Source of the DNA: Diorhabda sublineata
Lineage: Eukaryota > Arthropoda > Insecta > Coleoptera > Chrysomelidae
Reading direction: 5' to 3'
DNA: 64,000 nt
NCBI RefSeq assembly: GCF_026230105.1
Contig: NC_079478.1
Coordinates: forward strand, 12,663,653 to 12,727,652
Shown piece by piece: positions 13,018 through 23,800 of this stretch. Numbering within the stretch: the stretch's first letter is position 1; the number at the start of each line of letters is the position of its first letter. A model generated the notes under the pieces. The model was given only the letters and a program-made list of their open reading frames with translations, made no database searches and was not told where the DNA came from. Both the position numbers and the translations under genes were made by a program.

Positions 13018-13284
13018 AATGTATCTAGTCTAGAATAACTTTCTGATCCCATCGATACCATTATACATTTGATGTAATTCACTCAATCTGTATTTTATAG
13101 AAAAATAACGTCTTCGATAGAAGCCAGTTCATTTGCTCTTCAGTCCCTGTTAAGCGAGCGGCTATGTGTTGTATAGTGTATCACCAAGAACTTGAATTGA
13201 CAACAGCTAGACTTCCATACGTTCATTTCAATTATACTCTGACGGCTGGGACAGTTTTGTTGAGGTTGCGCTATACAAAATTGA

Positions 13285-13418
13285 CTACGTAATGCAATTT
13301 TCATTTTTGGACGTCTACCACTTTGTCCCCTATCCATATTTCTAATATCTTGAACCAATTAAATCATTCTAATTGCAGATGATCTGGGTATATCAAGTCA
13401 TTTTGAAAGGCGATAATT
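13285..13418. repeat. Direct repeat, unit 2
   Basis: Partner of 12900-13017. It overlaps a 72-codon minus-strand open frame (13140-13358) that reads MDRGQSGRRPKMK and could be a relic of a DNA-binding transposase segment, but I cannot assign it. Confidence 0.4.
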
Positions 13419-14596
13419 TAACAACATTTATAGATATTTTTGTTAATAAATATACTTAATTAGTTCTACGCTGATGAATATTCCAGTTAACTCATACAGT
13501 CTTGCTATTCCTAAATATACCTTCACAAATGACACATCACCATAAACATCATAAAAGCCTAGTGGCACCTAGATAATAAGTCAATAAACACATATAAATT
13601 CGTGTGTTAGTAGACCAGTATAATTTCGAGGCCGTCGCCTAATAGAAGACGGTCGATAACTAGAACCCGAGGCCTTCCCTTCCTACACTCAGATAACCGC
13701 CACACTAAAACAAAGAGAATGATGAAGGCGGCAAGCCAAATTATAGTTATTGTCCCAGTGAGTTAGTTGGTTAACTATTTACTTTCGACTCGCAGATTTG
13801 TATCTAGTCGTCACGAGTGAGTTGACTAATGAGAACGAACGGTTTTGTGGAAATATAAAGGGCCAGAGATTTATTTACGCTTGATAATTGCTTTTCCCGT
13901 GATTTCAATCATCAATCTTTTTCCATATTTGTGTTTATACTACCATATTTGTATGAATGTACAGGGAGTCAATATGAAAACTTCTCAGCTATAATATCAT
14001 ACCCTCCAAAACATTGCTGTTATTGATATGACAAAAAATGTTTAGCAATTAGAATGTGCAGCTCAACTTCTCTTCATTTAAGACTCCAATGGTGACGGTA
14101 GTCCTTTGATATATATTAATACAATAATTTGTCTTTAATGTTAAACTTTCATAATCTAAGCTTTTAACGCCTAGAAAATATTTATTGTTATGATATAACA
14201 TTCCCTTATAACATATTTATAATTATAAGAATAAAATAATTGAAGGGAAATTTCATTAACTGTAAAATATAAATTCATTTTCAGAGTTAATTATTCAAAA
14301 ATTCCCAACACAATTACTTTTTTTTATTTGAAATGACTGGAAGTTGTGAATTAACAAGGATCCAACAGAAGTTATCTACACAATAGTACAAGGAATTTTA
14401 TTTAACATAGAATGAAGACCCAACTTTTGCATAGTTCTTTCCATAAATCCTTATGACTAATATGTCAATGAGCATTTCGATTCATTTGACAGTCCCCATC
14501 TTAAACTTAGTTCTCGGTTAAAAGTTCTCCATCCACTTATAAATAAACTTTATAACCACTCAAACCAGAAGTTCAACGTGCAAAAGTAAGAGGCAC
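13419..14596. other. Stretch without a recognised gene; GC-richer patch at 13630-13860
   Basis: The patch includes a stretch with CCGTC/GACGG complementarity. Its sharp rise in GC against the background suggests a repeat fragment, perhaps an LTR, but no partner copy is in the window. Confidence 0.35.
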
Positions 14597-15145
14597 AAGG
14601 GCCTTGTCATACGAGCAGATTGCGAGCGTGCTCAAAACGGAGCGGGCGCGCAATGATAACGCCGTGATTACACAGCGAATTCGTTACGGACGCTCAACGA
14701 AATCGCTGCGAATAGCAGTGTTGACGTCATTTTGTACTGTTGCGTACAAACGCCAACCCGTACGGCCCTCTTGGCTCCAGTTGATTGATACAGAGTTATT
14801 TATGAGTGAAACTCAAAATCGTTACGTACTAAAAAAGCAGAGAATTTAGTGGTCGTAATTTAAAAAAAGGCATGGGAAGAGATTTGCAATACTATAAACA
14901 AAAGCGATGATTATTCAATAACGAAAGGAAAGAAAAAATCTTATCATGCTGAGGATAAAATGATTACAAAGTTAATGCAATGGATGGACTAGAGGATGAT
15001 TAAAGACACGTGGTGAAAGTGAACTCGAATACAACTTTGCGTTCTCTCTAGTTGAAGACTCAAAATGAATTCATCTAGACTATCAAATGGAGATCATGGG
15101 AGTTTTGAAAAAATACAAGCATATGTCTAACAGCTGTGCTCCAAA
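14597..15145 (+). pseudogene. Myb/SANT-like DNA-binding protein relic, copy A
   Basis: The stretch begins with AAGGGCCTTGTCATACGAG. Around 14845-15145 it shows the remnants of a Myb/SANT-like protein: a KKAWEEICNTINKSDDYS-type helix (frame shifted here), KMITKLMQWMD, and a C-terminal block ending KYKHMSNSCAP. Such trihelix/SANT proteins are encoded by PIF/Harbinger-type transposons and by related insect gene families; which applies here is not decided. An open frame from 14604 to 14849 continues into the start of this region. Copy B (19091-19500, minus strand) is homologous but lacks about 150 bp (roughly 14635-14785), and it reads the SANT part more cleanly. No DDE transposase partner was found between the copies. 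Confidence 0.6.
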
Positions 15146-15289
15146 CTATCCAGTCCACAGCCACCCTGGAATATATCATTGTAGCCAATTAATTCTTTAC
15201 CAAGTATTTATGACAAGAACAGTAACGAAGAAGATTGAATTTATAATGATTTTTTTCTAAATAGTGATTTCCTAAATCCAGGTATGGTA

Positions 15290-15480
15290 AAATCCCGGTC
15301 CTCGAACAAAGCGTGTTTAATTCTAGACACCAGGCAAGGATGTTTAGCATTAGTTTTTTGTGATGCAAAAGGAATTTTACTTGTGGATTATCTCGACGCT
15401 AATAAAACAATTAACATATAGTATCAATATTATAGATCAATTTTATAAAAAAATTATGATTATCGTCTATAAAGAAAACG
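15290..15480 (+). pseudogene. mariner transposase fragment
   Basis: The plus strand reads LALVFCDAKGILLVDYLDAN followed by KTIN and QYYRSIL, matching the mariner block VFWDAKGILLVDYLxKGKTINxxYY that lies between the first and second catalytic aspartates. Neither DETW nor HQDNAPAH is recognisable on either side. It is a short isolated relic, 150 bp downstream of the SANT-like copy A. Confidence 0.7.
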
Positions 15481-16275
15481 CATCCTCTAATATATCTTCG
15501 TGAAATCAATAGAAGTTGTCACACACATATACGTGGATAACGATTTCTTACTTACCTAAGGTACAATTAATGAAAAACACTGTTCCTTTACTTCTGTTCA
15601 CCATTATAACACACGATAAAACAATGGAAATAATTTAGTAAAATAGTAGTTCAAATATTTGTTGAATTATTATGAGTTTATTCTAGAGCACTCTGTATGG
15701 TACGTACAGTAAATCATCACTGATTGCATTAATGTCTTCAATCTCTTCAAGACCAATTATAAAACAAAGGACATATGCACAAAAGAACATCACAAAGAAT
15801 CGAAAAAAATCTTAACTCGGAATTCACGGTCCAAATGAACTGGATAATTATTAGTCTGATTGGCTGATTGAACTAATTGAAATTAATTGAATAATTGATG
15901 GGCAGCCGTCTGTTCGAATAAAACGTACGTAGAATAAGCAGAATTGCGTTGGTCGCTGGTTTGAGCTTAAATGAATAAATTACCAATATTTTCATCACAT
16001 TTTCATGGATTGTTTCAAAAAGTTTTCTGCATGTCATTTTATTCACTGATTGTGGTGACTAGAAAAATAGAATTTTACATTAAAGAAAGGAGTAATAAGT
16101 TGAAAATTGTAGAAGTACATCGATATTAGAAAGTTTTTATATTCAAGCTACAATGTTTTAAGCCCCTGTAACCCAATCGTTTCTTCTCCGATTAAATTAA
16201 GGCTTAAATGGAAAGAATACGTATCGATGGATATACGAGGTTTGTAAAAAAATTAAAATTAAACAATCTAAAACT
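15481..16275. other. Stretch without a recognised gene
   Basis: No homology seen on either strand. Confidence 0.4.
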
Positions 16276-16715
16276 ATCCCCAACCAATAAACATTTTCTG
16301 TAACTTATGGTGATTCCTAGTTATATAAAGACTATATAAAGGTAATGAAATTATATAAAAAGGTTACGAAGTTTTGTAAGATCACCTTTTAGTAACACAG
16401 TTATATTACGGTTTTATAAAATTTCTGTAACTTGTGGGTATATAAAGAAGTGGTATAACTGTTTCCATCACCATTTAATAAAACATGTAGTAACTGTTAC
16501 CAATGTGTTTATAACAAGTTTATATGAGGTTTTCCGTTACCTAAATTATATAACTATATTGGCTCTGTGTTATATAATAGTGTTTCTAAACACAATTAAA
16601 AAAATTGGGGATTATTAGTGTTTATATATCCTATTAAAAAACTTTTGGTAAGCAAGTTATATAGGGACAACCGTTTCTTTTATATACATCGGTTACCTTA
16701 AGTAAAATCAATTGC

Positions 16716-16794
<79 letters not shown>

Positions 16795-17460
16795 TATTAC
16801 AGATGACGATTGACAAAATGGTTGCCAGTGTCGATTGGCGAATAAGAATATATTATTAAGATACAAAGTTATACTAACAGTACTAACACCAGTTGTTTGT
16901 GAGCAGTGAGCAGCAGCAGTGTAATAAACAATAATTTATTATTATAAAATATCGCTATGTTACGAAATTGGGAAAAAATAAAGCACAGCTCTGCGTTTCG
17001 GCGGAAAGTGACAAAAAATTTTAAACGAATCGTAGATTGTGTACCGGTTAGGTTTGGATAAAAGCCTGCATAATACATAATACATGAGACATTTGAATAT
17101 CTTTTTAAATATTTAAAACTTATACTTAATACTCTTAATAGCAAACGTTTTATTTTTAGTTAAATTAAGGTTATGTTTTATATCAAACATGTGTTAAACC
17201 ATTGTCAAACTTGAAATGTTCTTTAAAACTCAGCAGCTCGCACGCCAGTTATTGAAAATGCGATGTGCGAGTTGCCTAACTTTAAGTATATAACAACACT
17301 TTCAGTAACGTATGTTACTTTTAATTATATACGAGATCCTTGGAGGCATTAAGTTTTATTTTAACACTACTAGTAACTCTAAACACTACTATATAACCCA
17401 CAAAGTTATATATCATTACTATCGGTTATATAAGATCACAACAAGTGATTTTTAGGTTTC
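16276..17460. repeat. Cluster of TTATATAA and GTAAC motifs (uncharacterised element)
   Basis: More than ten variants of GTTATATAA/TTATATAAC, with GTAAC/GTTAC words between them, fill 16310-16710. They recur at 17285-17435, on both sides of an unrelated core (about 16800-17280). Spacing is irregular, so this is not a simple satellite. Dense subterminal motifs of this kind are known at the ends of some DNA transposons, where transposase binds, but no transposase is recognisable. An inverted ATCCCCAA/TTGGGGAT pair sits at 16276 and 16605. The core holds a CTCGCAC/GTGCGAG hairpin near 17236-17271. Confidence 0.45.
16719..16791. repeat. (TA)36 microsatellite
   Basis: An uninterrupted TA dinucleotide run of about 73 bp, inside the motif cluster described for 16276-17460. 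Confidence 0.95.
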
Positions 17461-17884
17461 CATTATTTGTAAAATTACATTATTACATTATCTAAATTAA
17501 AATTTATTGCTAAGAACAATAAAAAAAGTTTCAGCAATAAATAAATTTATTGGAAAAATAGTTCGCATTATCTGCGTATCCAATAGAGCACAACGAACAG
17601 AAGCAGTTAAAATTTGAAAACAACTCAGACTTATTTATATATTAAAGCTAAGACTGGGACTTATCTATGGAAATCCGGAATGGTTGCAGCTCTCAACTGG
17701 ATTCCCAGATGTTGGAGTGAGTTGAATTTGTAGCCTGGTGATTGGATTCTTGGTGGTTAAAACTTCCAACCTGGCAGCTGTAGAACAGCGAATATAAAGA
17801 AGAGAGAGAAGAAAACTCGAATGTTAGAAAAAATAAATCTGAAGTGAAGTAATTTTTTCCTAATAATGACCAAAATTTCTTTCG
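17461..17884. other. Stretch without a recognised gene
   Basis: A mildly GC-richer patch at 17670-17790 shows no homology I know. Confidence 0.4.
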
Positions 17885-17975
17885 TTTCGGCACATACATG
17901 TTTCCTGTGAGGAAATATCACTACTACGGACGAACGAATGGACGAACGGACAAACAAAACGCTAATAATCACGAT
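17885..17975 (-). repeat. CGTC-type dispersed repeat, copy 1
   Basis: Read on the minus strand it aligns with 43985-44075: ATTATTAGCG, a run of TCCGTTCGTCC units, GATATTTCCTCACAGGAA and CATGTA. The (CGTC)n core flanked by unique sequence is the mark of a transposon-derived family rather than a simple microsatellite. Confidence 0.65.
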
Positions 17976-19090
17976 TTTATAGGAGCAGCTCTAGACCTCA
18001 AATTCAACTAGTAAACAAAGTAATGTATGTACTCGCCATGATCGCAATTATAAACGTCGTCAATTATTTTATCATGGAAGATATCCAACATTCACATTAA
18101 CAGAACATTTTATATTCCTTCCAAGATTCCTTAAAATATTGAAACTCTCACTTAGAGTTGCATATAATTAAACCAAAGAAATCCAATGTATATGTCAAGT
18201 TTATCGCTTTAATCATATCCGCAATAAGCCAATTAAATTAACTAACAAAATTAATATAATAAATAATTTTTGCAATATTCTTTTTCATTTTCATCATATT
18301 CATTGTACCAATAAACCAATAAACAGAATCTAATTGAGCCAGAATATTCCATCAACGAATATTTCATGCAATTATAAAGATGACTTTTAAAATTTTTGTG
18401 TTTTCAAATTTCAGTGCTTTTGATCGGTGATCCCTATTGTCATACAAACTTTATGTTGATAGTGTAAAAAATACGTTTTGTATGGATCTAAATTTCTTTT
18501 GAAAACAATTGTATATTCACTAAGTGATAAGTTTAAATCTATAACCGCTTTAGTTAGATTGTATCTGTTATGAAATATGGAACTTGAACAATGCATTTAC
18601 TTCAATTTTTTTTCAAAATGAAAAACTAGTGACTCAGCTCACTGGAGGCAAATTTATTTCCGATTATAAGGGCATAGTGCCTTCAAAGTTGGTGTTAATG
18701 AGAACCACTGTAATCCGAATTCCAATAGAATGAATCCAAATTTAATGTTACGCTTTAAGTTTGTTTCTAATAAATGATCCACCGTATTTCTGATTACACC
18801 TCGTATAATGAGATGTTCTCTACTTGAGGTTTGGGCATTTCCATTTGAAATTATTGTAATTATAAGTCAATTGAGTCTATGTAGATTAGAGACCTTTTAT
18901 TGTTGCATATGATACAAACTGACTTAAGATATGAAGACATACAATTAAGATTATCAGTGACACCTGAAGAAACGTTCGTAATTACTATAAAGTATGTTTT
19001 TAACATTAAATAAGTACACAGGAGATGTTTAAGTGATAATACTTCGTTAATATTATTAATAAGTTAATTATAAGTTATCCACTAATTTTC
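17976..19090. other. Stretch without a recognised gene
   Basis: AT-rich and featureless. An ORF of 61 codons at 18411-18596 on the minus strand matches nothing known. Confidence 0.45.
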
Positions 19091-19500
19091 AAGCTTGGAG
19101 CATAGCTGCTAGACATATGCTTGTATTTTTCCAAAACTCCCATGATCTCCATTTTGGCATCCATTTTATATTCTAGATGAATTGATTTTAAATCTTCAAC
19201 CAGAGACAACGCAAAGTGTTATTCGGGTTAATTTTCACCACTTTTTTTGTCTTTATTCATCCTCTCGTCCATCCTTTACATTAACTTTGTAATCATTTTA
19301 TTTTTACCATCATAACATTTAATATTCTCGGTTGAATATTCATCGCTTCTTTGTATTTTGTGGCAAATCTCTTCCCATGCCTTTTTTTTAATTTACGACT
19401 ACTAAATTCTCTACCTTTTTGGTACGTAGCGATTTTGAGTTTCACTTATAAATAACTCACTGCGAAGACGCTCGCTATCCTCTAGTATGATAAGGCCCTT
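19091..19500 (-). pseudogene. Myb/SANT-like DNA-binding protein relic, copy B
   Basis: On the minus strand, from the end at 19500 (AAGGGCCTTATCATACTAG) downward, it reads REFSSRKLKKKAWEEICHKI, then QRSDEYS, KNKMITKLM, RMDERMNKDKKS, and finally EDLKSIHLEYKMDAK, MEIMGVLEKYKHMSSSYAP. This is the layout of insect Myb/SANT-like proteins: a tryptophan-anchored helical domain, then a charged linker and a helical tail. Small frame breaks and a stop interrupt it. It is inverted relative to copy A 4 kb away and lacks 150 bp present there. The terminal AAGGGCCTTRTCATAC is shared by both copies and probably marks the element end. Confidence 0.65.
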
Positions 19501-20703
19501 AGACATTAAGCAACTATATTGCATAAATAACAACATAAATGCTTAGCGATTTTATAGTATTCCATAAAAGCAAATAGCAAACAAATTCTACGAAGCTGGT
19601 GCAAATTGTAGCAACAGGAACATCAATAACATGAATAGAAGCGAAAAAGTGATAGTTTCCCGTCTTCGAATCGGCCACCCTCATACCATAATAACTCTCT
19701 ACTAGCGGAAAAATATAAACCAATGTGCTAAATGTGCTATACTGGAATAACTTGACTGTATGAAATTTGACAACGAACGGCATAAGAATTAACGAACGAG
19801 ATAAAAGCTAAACAAAAATCAAATTCACTGGAAAAACTACTACGTGCTTGATGCGAAACTGAAAATTACTAATCGAATAGTATTCAATGTTGACTCATTC
19901 ATAATGCTATTATTTTGAAGGTTATATAAAATTCTTTCTACGGGTATTATGCTTTTAACTTGGAAGAGTAAAATTTATATATATTCATCCATATTATGTA
20001 AATTACTTCAGATCTCTCCTGAAATCAATAGAGTTTTTTCACTGGATAACAATGTTCAATACGGTAATAATAGCTAAATAAATAAAATACTACGCGTTTG
20101 TACAGTGAATCTATTTCATTTTTAAGGTATGCAATATTATTTTATCTTCTTTCAAGTTAAATGATAATAGTATGCATGTTTAATATGAAGCTTTCGAAAA
20201 ATTGATTTTGAGAGCAATCCTTTGAAACAATCTTTCCAAAGTTTTTTCACAAGCACAGCTTTCCATAAAATTCAACCGTAGCGTTAGCTAAAGAAACAAT
20301 ATCTCACATACAAGCTCAAAGTAAAATTGAAAAGTAACAGAAAAGAAATAAGGAATAAAGAACAAGCAAAGTATAAGTGTTCCTCCCTTCTCCGGAAACT
20401 AGAAAAAGTTTTACTCTGGAACAGTATAAAATATGCGCATCAGTCTGGAGGTGACTTTCGTTGAAGTTGAAGAAGTTAACACACAATTATTCAGGGGATT
20501 CAGTTTGAAATACCGGAGACAAGAAATTTGTTTTTAGGTACTGAAATTTGATCAAATTGTCTTATATGAATTGATTTTATATAAGAAGATGACACAGTGA
20601 CTATATTTTATGAAAAATCCATGTAGTCCGAAATAAATTAAACCTATTACTGTATATAATTATAGAAAGCTTGGAGTACGATATTTCCTCGGAATTCACT
20701 TAC
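19501..20703. other. Stretch without a recognised gene
   Basis: If the exon at 20704-20802 belongs to a gene, this is its first intron on the minus strand. I searched by eye for a cysteine-rich second exon typical of that protein family and did not find one. Confidence 0.4.
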
Positions 20704-20802
20704 CTCTAAACTTGGTTGAGATTTTGCTGGAATTTTCTTATTTCTGCGGGTCTGATAGGCTTTTCCAGATACTTTTACCTTTCTTCGTCGTCCATTTTCC
20801 AT
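20704..20802 (-). CDS. Putative first coding exon (33 codons) ending at a GTAAGT donor
   Basis: On the minus strand an ATG at 20802 opens a basic peptide, MENGRRRKVKVSGKAYQTRR, continuing NKKIPAKSQPSLE. The frame ends exactly at a codon boundary with GAG followed by the perfect donor GTAAGT (20703-20698). From memory, a short basic start of the type RRRKxKVSGKxYxTRxxKxxPAK opens a multicopy insect protein family whose later exons are cysteine-rich; its function is not known to me and it may be carried by mobile elements. Neither a second exon nor a promoter is visible, so this may be an orphan exon of a degenerate copy. The alternative is chance, which the clean codon-phase donor makes less likely. 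Confidence 0.45.
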
Positions 20803-23800
20803 ATTTCAGGTTATTTTTACTGATTTAATAAAATAATAGCAACAACACTGACAATGTATTTAATTAAACTATTTGTTTCTGCTTGTCTGGAATATATTTA
20901 GTCACGTTATGGCTATTGGCACCAGCCCCATCTGGCAATGAAAAGTGAAGATACTGAATACACCGTTGGCTGTTTGCTCCTTTCTTAGGTTGGCTTTTTG
21001 CTCCTTTGTATGATTACAATTGAAAATTATCAACTTGATCCCTTTGATATTTCAACACTTCAATTATCAATCATAATTGAGCTAGAAACAAAAATATTTA
21101 TTCGATAAACCGAACAAAATTGTATGGCATTAGAGAATTTCAAAATAATAACATTATAGAATATTGCCAATTCCAATTTAATTAATATTATTTTTTGAAA
21201 CTTTCTGCAAAAAAATTGTTTTTCAGGTGTCTGCATTCGTTGATGAAGATACAGTGATTGAAACTTGCTTTTATTCACTTGAAATACTGAATATATTTGT
21301 TCTGAAAAGAAAGTTGTCTAATTGAAAGACTGCGGATTAGAAGGAGAAAAGAAACGAACCATATAGAAGCGACTGGAACAAATTTCTTGAAAAGTTTTCT
21401 CATTAACAATATCAGCTTGAACAATCTTAATGAGAAATTTGAATGGTCAGCAATTCTATGGAAACGATAAAGAAAGCGAAACATTGATAAAATATATTGT
21501 TCAGCCACGAAAATATTATTCATGAAATAGCACTTGCTGCGAGGGAAATTATTGTTTATAATTTAGATTAAAAAAATAACAGCAGTTTGAATTTTTCTGC
21601 ACTGAAACTCAGACAAATTTCTACAATCTGCAACTCACAACTTAGATTATATCCATGTTCATCTCATCTTATGTAATCCATGATAGCTTTATTATTTTAT
21701 TTTAAGTTCAAAATTGAATATTTGAAACTGAAGAATTCACATTTTCTTCTTAGATATCCCGTAATATTGATATTTGATTTTATACATTATGATGATTTAT
21801 TTCAGGTTCAAAATTAACTTGACCTTAAATTAACCGTGATCTTAAATCTTGTAATAAAGGGATAATTTTCTCAAAATCAAAACTTGATTGTTTATTACAG
21901 TCTCAGTTAACAATTGGTAATGGACAAATTTTATTGTGAAAAAAAAGTCATACGACATTATATATTATAGACAAAATATATCTGTAATAATGTAAAATGA
22001 TTATGATAAACAAATAAATATGTAATAGTAGATGTGGTTCAATATTCGTCGGCATTTGCCAGGAAAGTAGTTGTTTTCTCGTTCGAGGAACGGCAGAACA
22101 TAATTCGAATTATTAAAATTTGGAACAGAGAATAGGAATTGTATTTCAATACATTCGATACACAGTATATAATACCGGAATTTAGTTCTATATATTTCAT
22201 ACTATGTGAAGAGTAGGAGATATATTGAAATGAATTTAAAACATTTTTATTAAGCTTCATTGTACATTCCAAAATCTGGTTATCTCAAATAAAATATGAA
22301 AAGTCCTACGCTTGAATGAATCTTTTAGAAATAATATGACAAAAACAACATACTTTATATTTATATTCAATTATACGATTTCAATACCGATATTTTCATT
22401 ACATGCGGATATATACGAGTATATTTTCAATGTACATTACAACAGTTGTAGGAATGTTAAGACTCAATTTCAATGCACAAGACGCGGATTGTTTCAGTTA
22501 AATAAGAGAATTTGGAAATATTAATAGTATATATCTTTTTTTGTACAAACTTTTTGTTACTAGTCCATTCACTAAAATTAGTTTTTATGCAAAAATAACT
22601 TCCTAAGAAAGACTGGTGAGTTACATGAATAAGAATTTAGATTATCCTTAAAATTGAAACGTTAAAAGATCATATTTTGTAAACATGTGTCAGCATTTAT
22701 TTTAATATAAAATAGGATTATTGTAAACTCTTAGCAATAAATTTTTAACATATTTTTGGACATAAATATAACTGGTGTCAAAGTTGACTAATCACATTGT
22801 CTTTAAAATGTAGAATGTTGTTCGAGTCGTACCACGTCATATTCTTATAAATTGTTTAGCCGATTGGTTTCGGTGAGCAAAGACAAAAAGAAATTACTTT
22901 TTTTAAGCAATTCTTGACTTTTTCGTAAGCTGTTTAAATCGAGGAGTAATCTATTTCTCTTGATCAACACCTTTTTTAATTCTCTTCTGGTGATAGTTTA
23001 GTAATACTGAACCGGTAAAACAATGTAGGTTTTTTCATTGACTTCAGAAACAATAAAGCTCATATATGCAAAAGTAGATTTAATCGTTAAGAGAATTTTC
23101 TAATAGTTTAGTAAATTTTTTGAATATATGAAAAAGAAATTGTTTGTAAGGAATCCTGTCTGAGCAAAAGAAAATCTAATAATATGTCACCAAAAATTCA
23201 GTATATGAATGATTTTATACTTATTTGTGTGTCGGACGTAATTTTCAGGTTGCTGGTAAAAGTATTGGTTGGCTACCGGCCGTTATTCTTTTCGACTCTT
23301 AGTGTTGCTGGTTGAAATGATCTCTTGTTGTTGGCAGATGACGTTTAGAACTGAATTTTGACTATGATGATGATGATTATTCGTTTGCACTGTGAGGCTT
23401 TTATGTCCAGACCAAAAAGCTCAAAAAGAGTATGGGTATAAGTTTCTTCTATCAGAGAAATAAATTTTATGGTAAGTTCTGGTAGGAGAAATGAAACAGA
23501 AGATAGGGTATTGAAGGCAACATTCGATTTTCATCAACGTTTAATTTCTAATATAACTTCGAGAAGTTGTTACTAAAGGATTCTATTTTCTGCTTGTTCA
23601 ATAGTAAGAGGTCATACGATCTATTGATGCTAATATTACAGAAGTCGATAAGTTTATGGTTCCGCTTTTTCCGATGGACTACTACTATAACCAGGAAACT
23701 TGCTTATAAACTTAATCAGTTAGCAAGGAAAAATTTGGAATTTTACGTTCAAGACAAAGTATTTTCATTATTCTTGCGTATTCCAGTACCAGAAATGGAG

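Noticed and set aside
16276..16612. ATCCCCAA/TTGGGGAT as the terminal repeats of a 337-bp MITE
   Set aside because: Eight bases only, no flanking duplication, and the motif field continues on both sides.
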